The notes under the pieces: generated by a model | The model's input: only the letters and a program-made list of their open reading frames with translations | The model's database searches: none | What the model was told of the DNA's origin: nothing | Origin: Acidimicrobiaceae bacterium | GTDB lineage: Bacteria > Actinomycetota > Acidimicrobiia > Acidimicrobiales > UBA8190 | Length of the DNA stretch: 64,000 nt | NCBI GenBank assembly: GCA_003151475.1 | Contig: PLXQ01000045.1 | Location: 85,503-149,502, forward strand | Direction of reading: 5' to 3' | Shown: piece by piece, positions 36,023 through 46,591 of the stretch | How the letters are laid out: every line of letters begins with the position of its first letter | Numbering within the stretch: the stretch's first letter is position 1 | Translations under genes and position numbers: made by a program

Positions 36023-36448
36023 CTAACCGGCTTCGAGCTGTCGGTAGATGGTGCCCGAGTCGAAGTAGACGCGCTCACACACGATCTTCTCGCCCTCGAA
36101 GATGAAGAGAGCCACCATGGGGCAGCGAAAGGAGCGGCCCGTCGGCTCCTCCCCGGCCAGGGATCCGGTGTGGGTCCCGAGCAGGTCGAACTCCACCGCC
36201 ACCGCCCCTTCGGCGCCGTGGACGGCCCGGACCTCGTTGCGCTGGTCGGGAAAGACGGCGCGCGAGGCAGCGTAGTACGCCTTCACCTCGTCCTCGCCGT
36301 CGTAGACCTGACCGGTCCCTATGAGCTCGTAGCGGGGATGGGCGAAGGTGGCCAGGGTGTCGTCGAAGCGCGACTCGTTCTCCGACGCCATGTGCTCGCG
36401 CACGACGGCCTCTTGCCGCGCCGCCAGGCTGTCGCGCTCTGCGTCCAT
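36023..36448 (-). CDS. NTF2-like/SnoaL-type protein
   Basis: 141 residues from ATG 36448, preceded by GGAGGG. DDTLATFAHPRYELIGTGQVYDGEDEVKAYYAA and the C-terminal beta-sheet VALFIFEGEKIVCERVYFDSGTI match the SnoaL-like fold of the NTF2 superfamily. Ligand or enzyme role unknown; such proteins include steroid isomerases and cyclases. The frame extends upstream (to 36742), but the sequence there has no family features. Divergent from the Gfo/Idh gene. Confidence 0.86.
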   Translation of the reverse strand: MDAERDSLAARQEAVVREHMASENESRFDDTLATFAHPRYELIGTGQVYDGEDEVKAYYAASRAVFPDQRNEVRAVHGAEGAVAVEFDLLGTHTGSLAGEEPTGRSFRCPMVALFIFEGEKIVCERVYFDSGTIYRQLEAG

Positions 36449-36520
36449 GGACCCTCCGATGCTCGGGCAGCAAACTACGCCCTTTGCGCTGCCGCCGCGG
36501 CGGTGAGCGACAATGTGGCG

Positions 36521-37567
36521 ATGAGCATTCGTGTGGGTTTCCTGGGCGCCGGATTCATCGCCAACGTCCACGCCTCGCTGCTTCACTCGTGCGCCGGCGT
36601 GAGCTGGGCCGGCGTCTACGACACCGATCCGTCGCGGGCCGAGGCCTTGGCGGCCAAGACCGGAGCCACCGTGTGCGCCAGCGAGGACGAGGTTCTCTCC
36701 GGCTGTGACGCCGTGTTCATCTGCACCTGGACCTCGGAGCATCCCCGGCTGGTCGAGATGGCGGCCGAGCGGGGCGTGGCCATCTTCTGCGAAAAGCCTC
36801 TGGCCACCGATCTGGCCGGGGCGGTGCAGATGGCCGAGACCGTGCGCCGGGCCGCCGTGGTGAACCAGGTCGGGCTGGTTCTGCGCTTCTCCCCCGCCTT
36901 CTGCTGGTTACGGGAACTGATCGCCGACCCGGCCAGCGGCCGGGTGATGAGCGTCATGTTCCGTGACGATCAGTACATCCCGCTGCAGGGGATGTACAAG
37001 TCGACCTGGCGCGGCGACGTCGCCCGGGCCGGCGCCGGGACGCTGCTCGAGCACTCCATCCACGACATCGACATCATCGAGTCCCTCGTCGGCCCCATCC
37101 GAACCGTGTCGGGCGTCTCGGCCGAGTTCCACGGCATCGCCGGAATCGAGGACGCCGTGAACCTGTCGCTGTCGTTCGCCAACGGCGCCGTGGGATCACT
37201 TCTGTCGGTTTGGCACGACATTCTCGAGCGCGAGAGCTCTCGTCACGTCGAGGTCATGTGCGAGAACCTGTGGTGCTCGATCGAGACCGACGACTGGTGG
37301 GGTCCGGTGCGTTGGCAGCGCACCGGCGAGGATCCGGGCCGCCTCGAAGGTGGCGAGCTGGGCGACAAGGTGTGGAAAGCAGGTCTGGCCCCGGTCAATC
37401 CCGACGAAGGATTCTTCGACGCCATCCGACGCGGGCGGACGGCGGGACCCGATTTCGATACAGCGCTCCGGGCCCACGTCGTGGTGGAGGCCGCCTACCG
37501 CTCGGCGGCACAGGGCGGCGTGCCCGTCACCGTGCCCGCCCCCGAGGCCCAGGTCGTGGGCGCCTGA
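36521..37567 (+). CDS. Gfo/Idh/MocA family oxidoreductase
   Basis: 348 residues. Rossmann start VGFLGAGFIANVHA, the CEKPLA signature (EKP) and a C-terminal alpha/beta domain with LLEHSIHDIDIIESL. NAD(P)-dependent oxidation of a sugar or sugar-like substrate is expected; the substrate is unknown. Its stop codon lies in a 15-bp tandem duplication (37558-37598). Confidence 0.93.
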   Translation: MSIRVGFLGAGFIANVHASLLHSCAGVSWAGVYDTDPSRAEALAAKTGATVCASEDEVLSGCDAVFICTWTSEHPRLVEMAAERGVAIFCEKPLATDLAGAVQMAETVRRAAVVNQVGLVLRFSPAFCWLRELIADPASGRVMSVMFRDDQYIPLQGMYKSTWRGDVARAGAGTLLEHSIHDIDIIESLVGPIRTVSGVSAEFHGIAGIEDAVNLSLSFANGAVGSLLSVWHDILERESSRHVEVMCENLWCSIETDDWWGPVRWQRTGEDPGRLEGGELGDKVWKAGLAPVNPDEGFFDAIRRGRTAGPDFDTALRAHVVVEAAYRSAAQGGVPVTVPAPEAQVVGA

Positions 37568-37598
37568 CCGATGGGCGCCTGACCGATGGGCGTCTGAC
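37558..37598. repeat. 15-bp repeats spanning a stop codon
   Basis: GGGCGCCTGACCGAT at 37558-37572 and 37573-37587, followed by a partial third copy GGGCGTCTGAC (37588-37598). The Gfo/Idh TGA (37565-37567) is in copy one; because 15 is a multiple of three, copies two and three present further in-frame TGA codons. Three bases later lies the stop of the convergent DUF3089 gene. Confidence 0.9.
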
Positions 37599-37600
37599 GG

Positions 37601-38806
37601 TCACCGGTAGGCCACCTCTTGTCGGGCCACGACGTCGACGAGATTGCCGAGAGCGAGGTTGATGTCGTCGAGGTGGAGCCCCCATTGCGCTCCGAGGGTG
37701 TCGGTGACCCGGGGACGAGCGTCCCCTGACGTGGCGATGTCGGTCACCTGGAGCCACGACGCCGCGCCCGCGCTCTCGCACCGTGCCGTGTAGAGATCCG
37801 GATATTCGACCCACGGGGTGCTCACCGAGGCGCCCGCCACCGTGGGCCCGGGGCGCAGGAAGTAGGGGTCGAGCGCAGCGGTTCCTCCGCCGAGATCAGC
37901 GGGGTCGGTGCACAGAACCTCCATCCCGGCCGAGGCCGTCTGGCCCGACTGCAGGCTGACTCCGGTCCCGGGCCGACCGAACAGGCTGTCGGTCGGCGGC
38001 GGACCGAGAAAAGACGAGTAGGCGATGACACACCCGGTCTGGCCGGCCGACCGGCAGGCGGCGATGTGGGCGAAACTGCCACCGACGTCGCTCCCGGTGG
38101 GGACCTGCACGTTTCCGCCCACGATGATGGCGGATACGAGGCGTCGGCGCAGAGCCGGGTCGGGATCGATCTGGCTGCGCAGAAGACGGATCAGCATGGC
38201 GGCGCCCTGGGAGTGACCGATCAAGACGACGGGGCGTCCGTCGTTGTCATGGGCCAGGTAGTCGCGCCAGCCCGAGAGCACGCTGGCATAGGCGGTGGCA
38301 TCGGCCGTCGGATCGTTTCCGAGCCCCTTGGCCAGAGAACTCTCCGTCCGCTGTCGGTACATGGGAGCCCACACCCGACACACCGACGAGAAGCGCGAGG
38401 CCTGGGCGACGGCGGCGCCGATCTCGGCCGGCTGGACGGTGAGATCGGCGTTGTCGGTGCTCTCGGTGCTCACCGTGGGGTAGACGTAGAAGCAGTCGAA
38501 CGCCGAGGTCGTCTCATCCGGTGTGGCGTGCCGCATCGTCGATCCGTCGGCCAGCACGGACGTGGCGGCGAGACTGGAGGCACACGGGTTGGGAACCAGA
38601 CCGGGGGCGCACAGCCAGACCGTTCCCGCCGCATCGGAGGGGGCTGTCACCGTGGGTGCGGGCGATCCCGCCGCCGGCCCGACCTTTGCCACCGTGGTGG
38701 GCGTCGCCGACGGTGGCGCCGGGGACGCAGCCGTGCATCCGGCCACGAGCGCTCCGGCCAGAACAATGACCGCCGCCGCCGTGGTGCTCCTTCCTCGTGC
38801 CGTCAT
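37601..38806 (-). CDS. DUF3089 lipoprotein (alpha/beta hydrolase fold)
   Basis: 401 residues from ATG 38806. MTARGRSTTAAAVIVLAGALVAGCTA is a signal with lipobox VAGC (a long stretch upstream of it to 38842 is less likely). FDCFYVYPTVSTE and VLIGHSQGAAMLIRLL match the DUF3089 family; GHSQG carries the nucleophile Ser of an alpha/beta hydrolase. The lipid-anchored enzyme should sit outside the membrane. The substrate is unknown. The gene is divergent from marR, with an operator-like palindrome between. Confidence 0.88.
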   Translation of the reverse strand: MTARGRSTTAAAVIVLAGALVAGCTAASPAPPSATPTTVAKVGPAAGSPAPTVTAPSDAAGTVWLCAPGLVPNPCASSLAATSVLADGSTMRHATPDETTSAFDCFYVYPTVSTESTDNADLTVQPAEIGAAVAQASRFSSVCRVWAPMYRQRTESSLAKGLGNDPTADATAYASVLSGWRDYLAHDNDGRPVVLIGHSQGAAMLIRLLRSQIDPDPALRRRLVSAIIVGGNVQVPTGSDVGGSFAHIAACRSAGQTGCVIAYSSFLGPPPTDSLFGRPGTGVSLQSGQTASAGMEVLCTDPADLGGGTAALDPYFLRPGPTVAGASVSTPWVEYPDLYTARCESAGAASWLQVTDIATSGDARPRVTDTLGAQWGLHLDDINLALGNLVDVVARQEVAYR

Positions 38807-38865
38807 GCCCGCTCTTTCCTCCCCGCCCGAGCACCGGACCAACGGCCCGACAACATACCCGATTT

Positions 38866-38886
38866 AGTTACCTGTGGTAAGTAACT
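38866..38886. promoter_or_regulatory. MarR-type operator candidate
   Basis: Inverted arms AGTTAC (38866-38871) and GTAACT (38881-38886) flank a nested TTACC-TGT-GGTAA palindrome. TTAC-containing palindromes of this size are typical MarR sites. It lies in front of the marR-type gene, 22 bp from its ATG, so autoregulation and control of the downstream exporter are likely. Confidence 0.65.
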
Positions 38887-38907
38887 GCATGTACACTCGC
38901 CCGCAGC

Positions 38908-40987
<2,080 letters not shown>

Positions 40988-41923
40988 TCAGCGGAAGTGG
41001 ACGGCCACCTCGTTCCAGAAGAGGTCGAGGGTGTCGGCCGTGCGTGACGCCGATCCCATCATCCAGTCGGGGATGATCAGCTCGTCGACCCCGACGGCGT
41101 CGTAGGCGGCCACCTGCTCCACCAGTTCGGCCGGGGTCCCGAGCAGCCGTGAGCGCGCCGAGCTCTCACGGCGCAGCGGGGCCAGCCACTTCTCGTCGGT
41201 GCTCAGGTAGACGAGGGCCTGGGTGGAGCGGACGATGAAGCCGGGGTCACGGCCGACGGCGCTGCAGTGCGCTTCGAGTATGCCCGTGCGCCGGGCGAAG
41301 TCCTCCGGGCTTCCCCAGGCATTCCACTCATCGGCGTAGCGCGCCGCGATCCGCATGGTCCGCTTCTCACCGCTCCCGCCGATGAGAAGCAGCAGGTGGG
41401 CCTGGACGGGCTTCGGATCACAGGGGGCGTCGGTCATCCGGTAGTGGCCGCCGGAAAAGGTGGTGCGCTGCTGCCCCAGCAGGGACGTGATCACCACGCA
41501 GGCCTCCTCGAAGGCGTCGAGCCGGGGGCCGACGTCGAGCAGGTCGATGCCGTAGGCGGCGTGCTCGTTCACCTGCCAGCCGGCACCGAGGCCGACGACG
41601 AAGCGCCCGTCGCTGATGTGGTCGATGGTGGCTGCGGCGTTGGCCACCATGGCCGGATGCCGGTAGAGGTTCCCCGAGACGAGCGAACCGAGCCTCAGCT
41701 GCTGCGTCTCGGCCGCCAAAGCGGCGAGGACGGCCCAACACTCGAGGACAGCGCCGTTGGCCGGCACCCCCCGGGGGTCGTCGGGCATGAAGTGGTCGGC
41801 GAAGTACATCCCGTCCCAACCGGACTGGTCGCAGTGCACGACGAGCTGGCGGACGTCTTTCCACGAGCGCTGAGGGCTGGGCCAGACGCTGAATCGCACA
41901 GGCAGGGATCTTAGGGCCGCCAC
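40988..41923 (-). CDS. LLM-class, probably F420-dependent oxidoreductase
   Basis: 311 residues (303 from GTG 41899). TIM-barrel luciferase-like fold: WDGMYFADHFMPDDP, LRLGSLVSGNLYRHPAMVA, ISDGRFVVGLGAGW and HLLLLIGGSGEKRT. The cofactor F420 is an inference from the family. The last part contains ELIIPDWMMG. The substrate is unknown. Divergent from CorA. Confidence 0.88.
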   Translation of the reverse strand: MAALRSLPVRFSVWPSPQRSWKDVRQLVVHCDQSGWDGMYFADHFMPDDPRGVPANGAVLECWAVLAALAAETQQLRLGSLVSGNLYRHPAMVANAAATIDHISDGRFVVGLGAGWQVNEHAAYGIDLLDVGPRLDAFEEACVVITSLLGQQRTTFSGGHYRMTDAPCDPKPVQAHLLLLIGGSGEKRTMRIAARYADEWNAWGSPEDFARRTGILEAHCSAVGRDPGFIVRSTQALVYLSTDEKWLAPLRRESSARSRLLGTPAELVEQVAAYDAVGVDELIIPDWMMGSASRTADTLDLFWNEVAVHFR

Positions 41924-41992
41924 ACTCCACTGTCGTCGTGGCCGGCGCGAGGGTCACCGACGCGAAGCGAGCGACGCACAAGACTTGGCTCC

Positions 41993-42952
41993 ATGCGCGG
42001 GCATCTCATGGAAGTCGACGGCACTCTCACGGACCTGACCAGCGATGCGGTGAAACGCGACGTCGCCTCCGGCACCTTCTTCTGGCTGGATCTCATCGAT
42101 CTCGACGCCGAAGGAAGCGACCTCTTGCTGAACACCTTCCATTTCCACCCTCTGGCCGTGGAGGACGCCGAGAACTTCGGCCAGCGCCCGAAGCTCGACG
42201 ACTATGACAACTTCTTCTACCTGGTGGTCCACGGCGCCCAGGGCGACGGTGGGGAGACCGTCGAGGTCCACTGCTTCTACTCCGACAAGTTCCTCGTCAC
42301 TGTCGAACGGGGCGAATGTTCGGCCTTCGACGACGTCCGCGAGCGCGCCGCGCGTCGGCGCCAGCACGGTGGCGGGAGCAACATCATGTTGCTCTACCGG
42401 ATCATCGACTCCCTCACCGACAGCTTCTTCCCCGTCCTGGCCGCCTTCGACGAGCAGATCGACGCACTGGAAGATGCCATCTTGGCCAAGCCCACCGAGG
42501 AGCAGCTGGGAACCCTCTTTTCCATGAAGCGCGCCCTGGTGGGCCTGCGCAAGGTCATCACCCCCCAACGCGACATCTTCGCCAGCCTGTCGGTGAGCGA
42601 TTCGGCACTGCCGGGCATGACCCCGGAGGTCGAGCGCTATTTCCGGGACCTCTACGACCACCTCATCAGGATCAGCGACCTCGTCGACAGCTACCGGGAC
42701 CTCCTGAGCGGCGCCATGGACACCCATCTGTCCACCGTGTCCAACCGCCTCAACCAGGTCATGAAGCAGCTCACCATCATCGCCACCATCTTCTTACCCT
42801 TGAGCTTCGTCACCGGCTTCTTCGGACAGAATTTCGGATGGATGATCCAGCACATCACCGGCGTCGGTACCTTCGTGGTGCTCGGCATCGGTCTGCAGAT
42901 CATGGTGGCCGTGGGGCTGCTGACCATGTTCCGCAAACGCGGCTGGCTCTGA
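41993..42952 (+). CDS. CorA-family divalent cation transporter
   Basis: 319 residues (or 314 from ATG 42008). Large N-terminal cytoplasmic domain, a long helix and two C-terminal spans. The signature region reads FVTGFFGQNFGWM, so GQN replaces the usual GMN pore motif. Mg2+ or Co2+/Ni2+ transport is expected; the GQN change may alter selectivity or gating. Convergent with nothing near; the racemase-like gene follows 19 bp later. Confidence 0.92.
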   Translation: MRGHLMEVDGTLTDLTSDAVKRDVASGTFFWLDLIDLDAEGSDLLLNTFHFHPLAVEDAENFGQRPKLDDYDNFFYLVVHGAQGDGGETVEVHCFYSDKFLVTVERGECSAFDDVRERAARRRQHGGGSNIMLLYRIIDSLTDSFFPVLAAFDEQIDALEDAILAKPTEEQLGTLFSMKRALVGLRKVITPQRDIFASLSVSDSALPGMTPEVERYFRDLYDHLIRISDLVDSYRDLLSGAMDTHLSTVSNRLNQVMKQLTIIATIFLPLSFVTGFFGQNFGWMIQHITGVGTFVVLGIGLQIMVAVGLLTMFRKRGWL

Positions 42953-42970
42953 CCGCCGACGGACGCCGAC

Positions 42971-42994
42971 GATGACGATGACGATGACGATGAC
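42971..42994. repeat. Hexanucleotide repeat at a start codon
   Basis: Four copies of GATGAC (42971-42994) place four in-frame ATG codons (42972, 42978, 42984, 42990) at the start of the next gene. Hexamer gain or loss would keep the frame and only change the number of start codons and N-terminal Met-Thr pairs. Confidence 0.9.
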
Positions 42995-43631
42995 GACCTT
43001 CGGGTTTCTCCACACGGCCGACGTCCATGTCGCTGTCTTCGACCACCTTCTTCTCGACATCTCGCCCGCCGACCGAGCCGTTCACACGGTCGATGCAAGC
43101 CTCCTCACCGACGCCATCGAGCGTCACGGAGTCGACGACGATCTGCGCACCCGGATCGGTACCCACCTCCTCGATCTCCGTCACCACGGTGCCGTTCGTG
43201 TGGTCTGCACCTGCTCCACCATCGGCGCCTCGTCGGAGGAGGTGGGCAGAACCCTGGGCCTGGACGTCACCCGGGTGGACCGAGCCATGGCCCGGACGGC
43301 CGTCAGACGCGGCGACCGCATCGCCATTGTGGCCGCTCTCGGGAGCACCATGGGACCCACCCGGGCATTGTTGGCGGAGACGGCCCAAGCGGAGCGCCGC
43401 CGCGTCCAGCTCGTCGATGCCCCGTGCCTCGATGCCTGGAGTCACTTCGCATCAGGCAACCACGACGGCTACTTCGCCGCTTTGGCGGCCCACCTGGCAT
43501 CGATCGACGCATCGGTCGACGTCATCGTCCTGGCCCAGGCCTCGATGGCCCCGGTCCAGGACCTCGTGGCCCTGAACTCGATCGTGCTCTCCAGTCCCCG
43601 CCTCGCCGTCGAGGATCTCGTCAACCGCTGA
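42972..43631 (+). CDS. Asp/Glu racemase-like protein
   Basis: 219 residues. VVCTCSTIGASSEEV carries one candidate catalytic Cys; the second half has VDAPCLDAW (candidate second Cys) and VIVLAQASMAPV, the pattern of the Asp/Glu/hydantoin racemase superfamily. Two Cys of a two-base racemase are therefore possible, but the exact substrate is unknown and some relatives are decarboxylases or maleate isomerases. The N terminus is coded by four ATGACG repeats, so the true start is unclear. Confidence 0.75.
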   Translation: MTMTMTMTTFGFLHTADVHVAVFDHLLLDISPADRAVHTVDASLLTDAIERHGVDDDLRTRIGTHLLDLRHHGAVRVVCTCSTIGASSEEVGRTLGLDVTRVDRAMARTAVRRGDRIAIVAALGSTMGPTRALLAETAQAERRRVQLVDAPCLDAWSHFASGNHDGYFAALAAHLASIDASVDVIVLAQASMAPVQDLVALNSIVLSSPRLAVEDLVNR

Positions 43632-45864
43632 CGGGCACCACCGCAGGCTCTTCCAGGTCGACCTCGACACCGAGGGTGGGCACGATCCGGTCCAGCCACC
43701 GGGGCATGTACCAGTTGGCCCGACCGAGAAGCTCCATCACCGACGGCACCAGCACCATCCGCACCAGGCTGGCGTCGATCACGATGGATGCCGCCAGTCC
43801 GAGGCCGAACACCTTCAGCACCCGTAGAGGGTCGCCGATGACGAAGGACCCGAACACGCAGATCATGATGGCGGCGGCGGCGGTGATCACGCGGGCCGTC
43901 TTGGCCAACCCGTCGGCCACGGCCGTGGTGTTCTCCCCCGTCCGTCGCCACTCCTCGCGCATCCTCGAGAGCAAGAAGACCTCGTAGTCCATCGACAATC
44001 CGAAGAGGATCGTGAACATCATCAATGGGACCCAGGGATCGATGGGCCCGGTGCTGCCGATCCCGATGATCGACGCACCCCAGCCCCACTGGAAGACGGC
44101 CACGATCACGCCGTAGGCGGCACCGACGGACAACAGGTTCATCACCGCCGCCTTCAGCGGGATCACCACCGACCGGAACACGGCCATCAGGAAGATGAAT
44201 GCCAGCACGATCACACCACCGACGACCCAGAACAACCGCGACGACAGATACGAGGCGGCGTCCACTCCCCCCGCCGTCTCCCCTCCCACGAGCACCTTCA
44301 CAAAGGTGCCGGCGGTCACCGACGGGATCACCCGCTGCCGCAACGTCGTCACCAGCCTCGCCGTGGGGGCCGCCTCCGGTGCGGTGGTGGGGTAGGCGAT
44401 GATCACGGCCGTCGAGTGAATGGCGTTCCACCGTGGCGGGGCGGCGAAGGCGATCCCCGGCGTCCGGCGCAGTGCGGCGTCGAGCCCGGTCAGGGTGGCC
44501 GGTCCAGAACCGGCGGGCACCTCGACCGCCATGACCAGCGGGCCGTTGAATCCGGGACCGAAGCCCTGGGCCAGAAGGTCGTATGCCTGACGGGTGGTGA
44601 GGCCGGCGGGATCGTTCCCGGCGTCGGTGAAGGCCAGCCGCATCGAGAACAGCGGGATGGCCAGGAGCAGCAGCACGATCAGCGCCGACAGTCCCGACGA
44701 GACCGGATGCCGCTGGATCATCCGGCTCCACCGGTACCAGAAGCCCCGACCATTCGCCGGTACGCCTCGGAAGAGCCCCGGCACCCGCAGCCGGTCGACG
44801 GCGCGGCCGGCGAACCCCAACATGGCGGGCAGCAAGGTCAGCGCGGCGGCCATGACCAACAGCACGGCGGCGATGGCTCCCACGGCCAGACCCTGCATGA
44901 ACGGCAGGTTCACGATGAAGAGCCCGAGTAAGGAGATGATCACCGTGCATCCGGCGAAGAGCACGGCCCGCCCCGATGTGGCCAGCGCCTCGATCACGGC
45001 CACCCGCGGCTCGCGCCCGTCGACCAGGCCCTGTCGGAAACGGGTGACGATGAACAGGGCGTAGTCGATCCCCACCCCCAATCCGATCATCGCCAGCATT
45101 TCGGGGGCGAAGATGGGCACGTTCAGGACGTGGCTCAGCAGATCCTGGATGGCGAAGCCGATGGAGATGCCGAACAGCGCCGCCATGATGGGCAGGCCCA
45201 TGGCCACCAGCGATCCGAAGGCGATCAGCATGATGATCATGGCGGCCACGATGCCGACGCCCTCGCTCGGACCGGGCTTGGCCGCGATCACCTTGCCGAT
45301 CACCTGACCGCCGAGCTCGACGTCGTAGCCGGGGCGGCCGAAGGACCGCGCCGTGTCCACCAGCTTGGTTACCGAGCTGTTGGGAATGTTCGGCTCGTCG
45401 CGGTCGAACTGCACCACGGCGAAGGCGATATGGCCGTCCGACGAGATCTGGTGGACCGCCCCGGCGGCGAAGGGGCTCGTCACCCCGGTGACATTGGTCA
45501 GGGTCCGCAACCTCGCCACCATCTGCGCCGTGGTCGCCTCAGACGCAGGCGAGTTCACCGCCGACGCGGTGTGGATCACGACGTAGGCCGTGGTGCCGGC
45601 GGTGGACGGGAAGCGGGCGCCCAGGATGTTCTGCACCTGCTGGGACTCCGAGTTCCCCGAGGAGAAGCTGTCCTGGTAACGCGTGCCTACGATCTGCGAG
45701 ATGGCCGTCAATAAAATGATCCCCAGGATCCACAGCACCAACACCCGCCGCCGGTGGTCATAACACCAGCCGGCCAGCCGGCCGAGTGCGCTTTTCTCCG
45801 CCACGGCCCCCTGTCGCGGCGGCGAGCTGGCAGGGGTCGTGACCGTCAGGCTAGAACTCATCAC
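43621..45864 (-). CDS. MMPL-family (RND-type) membrane transporter
   Basis: 747 residues. Two halves of the MMPL/RND fold, each with a periplasmic-type loop and a bundle of spans: VLVLWILGIILLTAISQIVG is the first span; GLGVGIDYALFIVTRFRQGL is the conserved central motif in the first half, and ILFGLSMDYEVFLLSRMREEW its equivalent in the second. It may export lipids or drugs; the substrate is unknown. GTG 45864 or ATG 45861 is the start, both inside a palindrome. Convergent overlap of 11 bp with the racemase-like gene. Divergent from its probable TetR regulator. Confidence 0.94.
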   Translation of the reverse strand: MMSSSLTVTTPASSPPRQGAVAEKSALGRLAGWCYDHRRRVLVLWILGIILLTAISQIVGTRYQDSFSSGNSESQQVQNILGARFPSTAGTTAYVVIHTASAVNSPASEATTAQMVARLRTLTNVTGVTSPFAAGAVHQISSDGHIAFAVVQFDRDEPNIPNSSVTKLVDTARSFGRPGYDVELGGQVIGKVIAAKPGPSEGVGIVAAMIIMLIAFGSLVAMGLPIMAALFGISIGFAIQDLLSHVLNVPIFAPEMLAMIGLGVGIDYALFIVTRFRQGLVDGREPRVAVIEALATSGRAVLFAGCTVIISLLGLFIVNLPFMQGLAVGAIAAVLLVMAAALTLLPAMLGFAGRAVDRLRVPGLFRGVPANGRGFWYRWSRMIQRHPVSSGLSALIVLLLLAIPLFSMRLAFTDAGNDPAGLTTRQAYDLLAQGFGPGFNGPLVMAVEVPAGSGPATLTGLDAALRRTPGIAFAAPPRWNAIHSTAVIIAYPTTAPEAAPTARLVTTLRQRVIPSVTAGTFVKVLVGGETAGGVDAASYLSSRLFWVVGGVIVLAFIFLMAVFRSVVIPLKAAVMNLLSVGAAYGVIVAVFQWGWGASIIGIGSTGPIDPWVPLMMFTILFGLSMDYEVFLLSRMREEWRRTGENTTAVADGLAKTARVITAAAAIMICVFGSFVIGDPLRVLKVFGLGLAASIVIDASLVRMVLVPSVMELLGRANWYMPRWLDRIVPTLGVEVDLEEPAVVPVSG

Positions 45865-45878
45865 TGATGACTTCTAGC
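45850..45878. promoter_or_regulatory. 29-bp near-perfect palindrome over the MMPL start codon
   Basis: Arms GCTAGAA (45850-45856) and TTCTAGC (45872-45878), with inner arms TCATCA and TGATGA; only the centre base and one pair of bases do not match. The centre is at 45864, the first base of the GTG/ATG start of the MMPL gene. A TetR gene lies 30 bp away, divergent. It is the obvious TetR operator; the position suggests a leaderless or very short-leader MMPL transcript. Confidence 0.8.
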
Positions 45879-45908
45879 ACGGGCGACCGGGCGAAGGGAA
45901 CCCCCTAA

Positions 45909-46535
45909 ATGGCGCGCGCCGGCCGGCGCCCGGGCAACGCCGACACCCGGGCCGAGATCGTGGCCGCGGCCCGGGCCGCCTTCGCCGAGTTCGGCTACGA
46001 ACAGGCGAGCATCCGCGGCGTCGCCCGCCGGGCTTCTGTCGATCCCGCCCTCGTCCACCACTACTTCGCCGACAAGTCCGCTCTCTACATCGAGACCATG
46101 AAGCTCCCCATGGACCCCCACCAGATCCAGGCCGAGGTACTCGGCGACGATGGCTCCTTCAGCGGGGAACGACTGGTCGAGCGCTTCCTGGCCCAGTGGG
46201 AGATGGAGCCGGGCGACCGCGAGGTCACCTCCTTCCTCACCCTCGCCCAGGCCATGGCCGCGTCGCCCGACACGGCCGACGCCATGCGCGAGTTCCTGAC
46301 CGAGCGTCTCAACCCCCACGGCCTGCCGGGCGAGAGCGAGCAGATGCAGCAGCGCCGCCGGGCCCTCATCTCCTCTCAGCTCATGGGTCTGGCCTGGATC
46401 CGTTACGTCATGCGCCTCGAGCCGGTGGCCACGACCGACCGCTTCGAGATCGCCCGTTGGGTGGGTCCCACCATCGATCACTATCTCCACGATGATCTCG
46501 ACCCCCCCGTCGACCCCGCAGCGCCGGCCGACTGA
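45909..46535 (+). CDS. TetR family transcriptional regulator
   Basis: 208 residues. N-terminal HTH: REIVAAARAAFAEFGYEQASIRGVARRA-like sequence (it reads RAEIVAAARAAFAEFGYEQA), then SVDPALVHHYFADKSALY, the usual HTH-and-first-helix pattern. The rest is the ligand-binding helical domain. Divergent from the MMPL transporter, with a shared palindrome, so it should repress that gene (and itself) until a ligand binds. Confidence 0.93.
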   Translation: MARAGRRPGNADTRAEIVAAARAAFAEFGYEQASIRGVARRASVDPALVHHYFADKSALYIETMKLPMDPHQIQAEVLGDDGSFSGERLVERFLAQWEMEPGDREVTSFLTLAQAMAASPDTADAMREFLTERLNPHGLPGESEQMQQRRRALISSQLMGLAWIRYVMRLEPVATTDRFEIARWVGPTIDHYLHDDLDPPVDPAAPAD

Positions 46536-46591
46536 TCTCCGTCGGCCGACCATCGGTCCCTGTAGGCTCCCTCCCCATCGAAACCGGGGAG

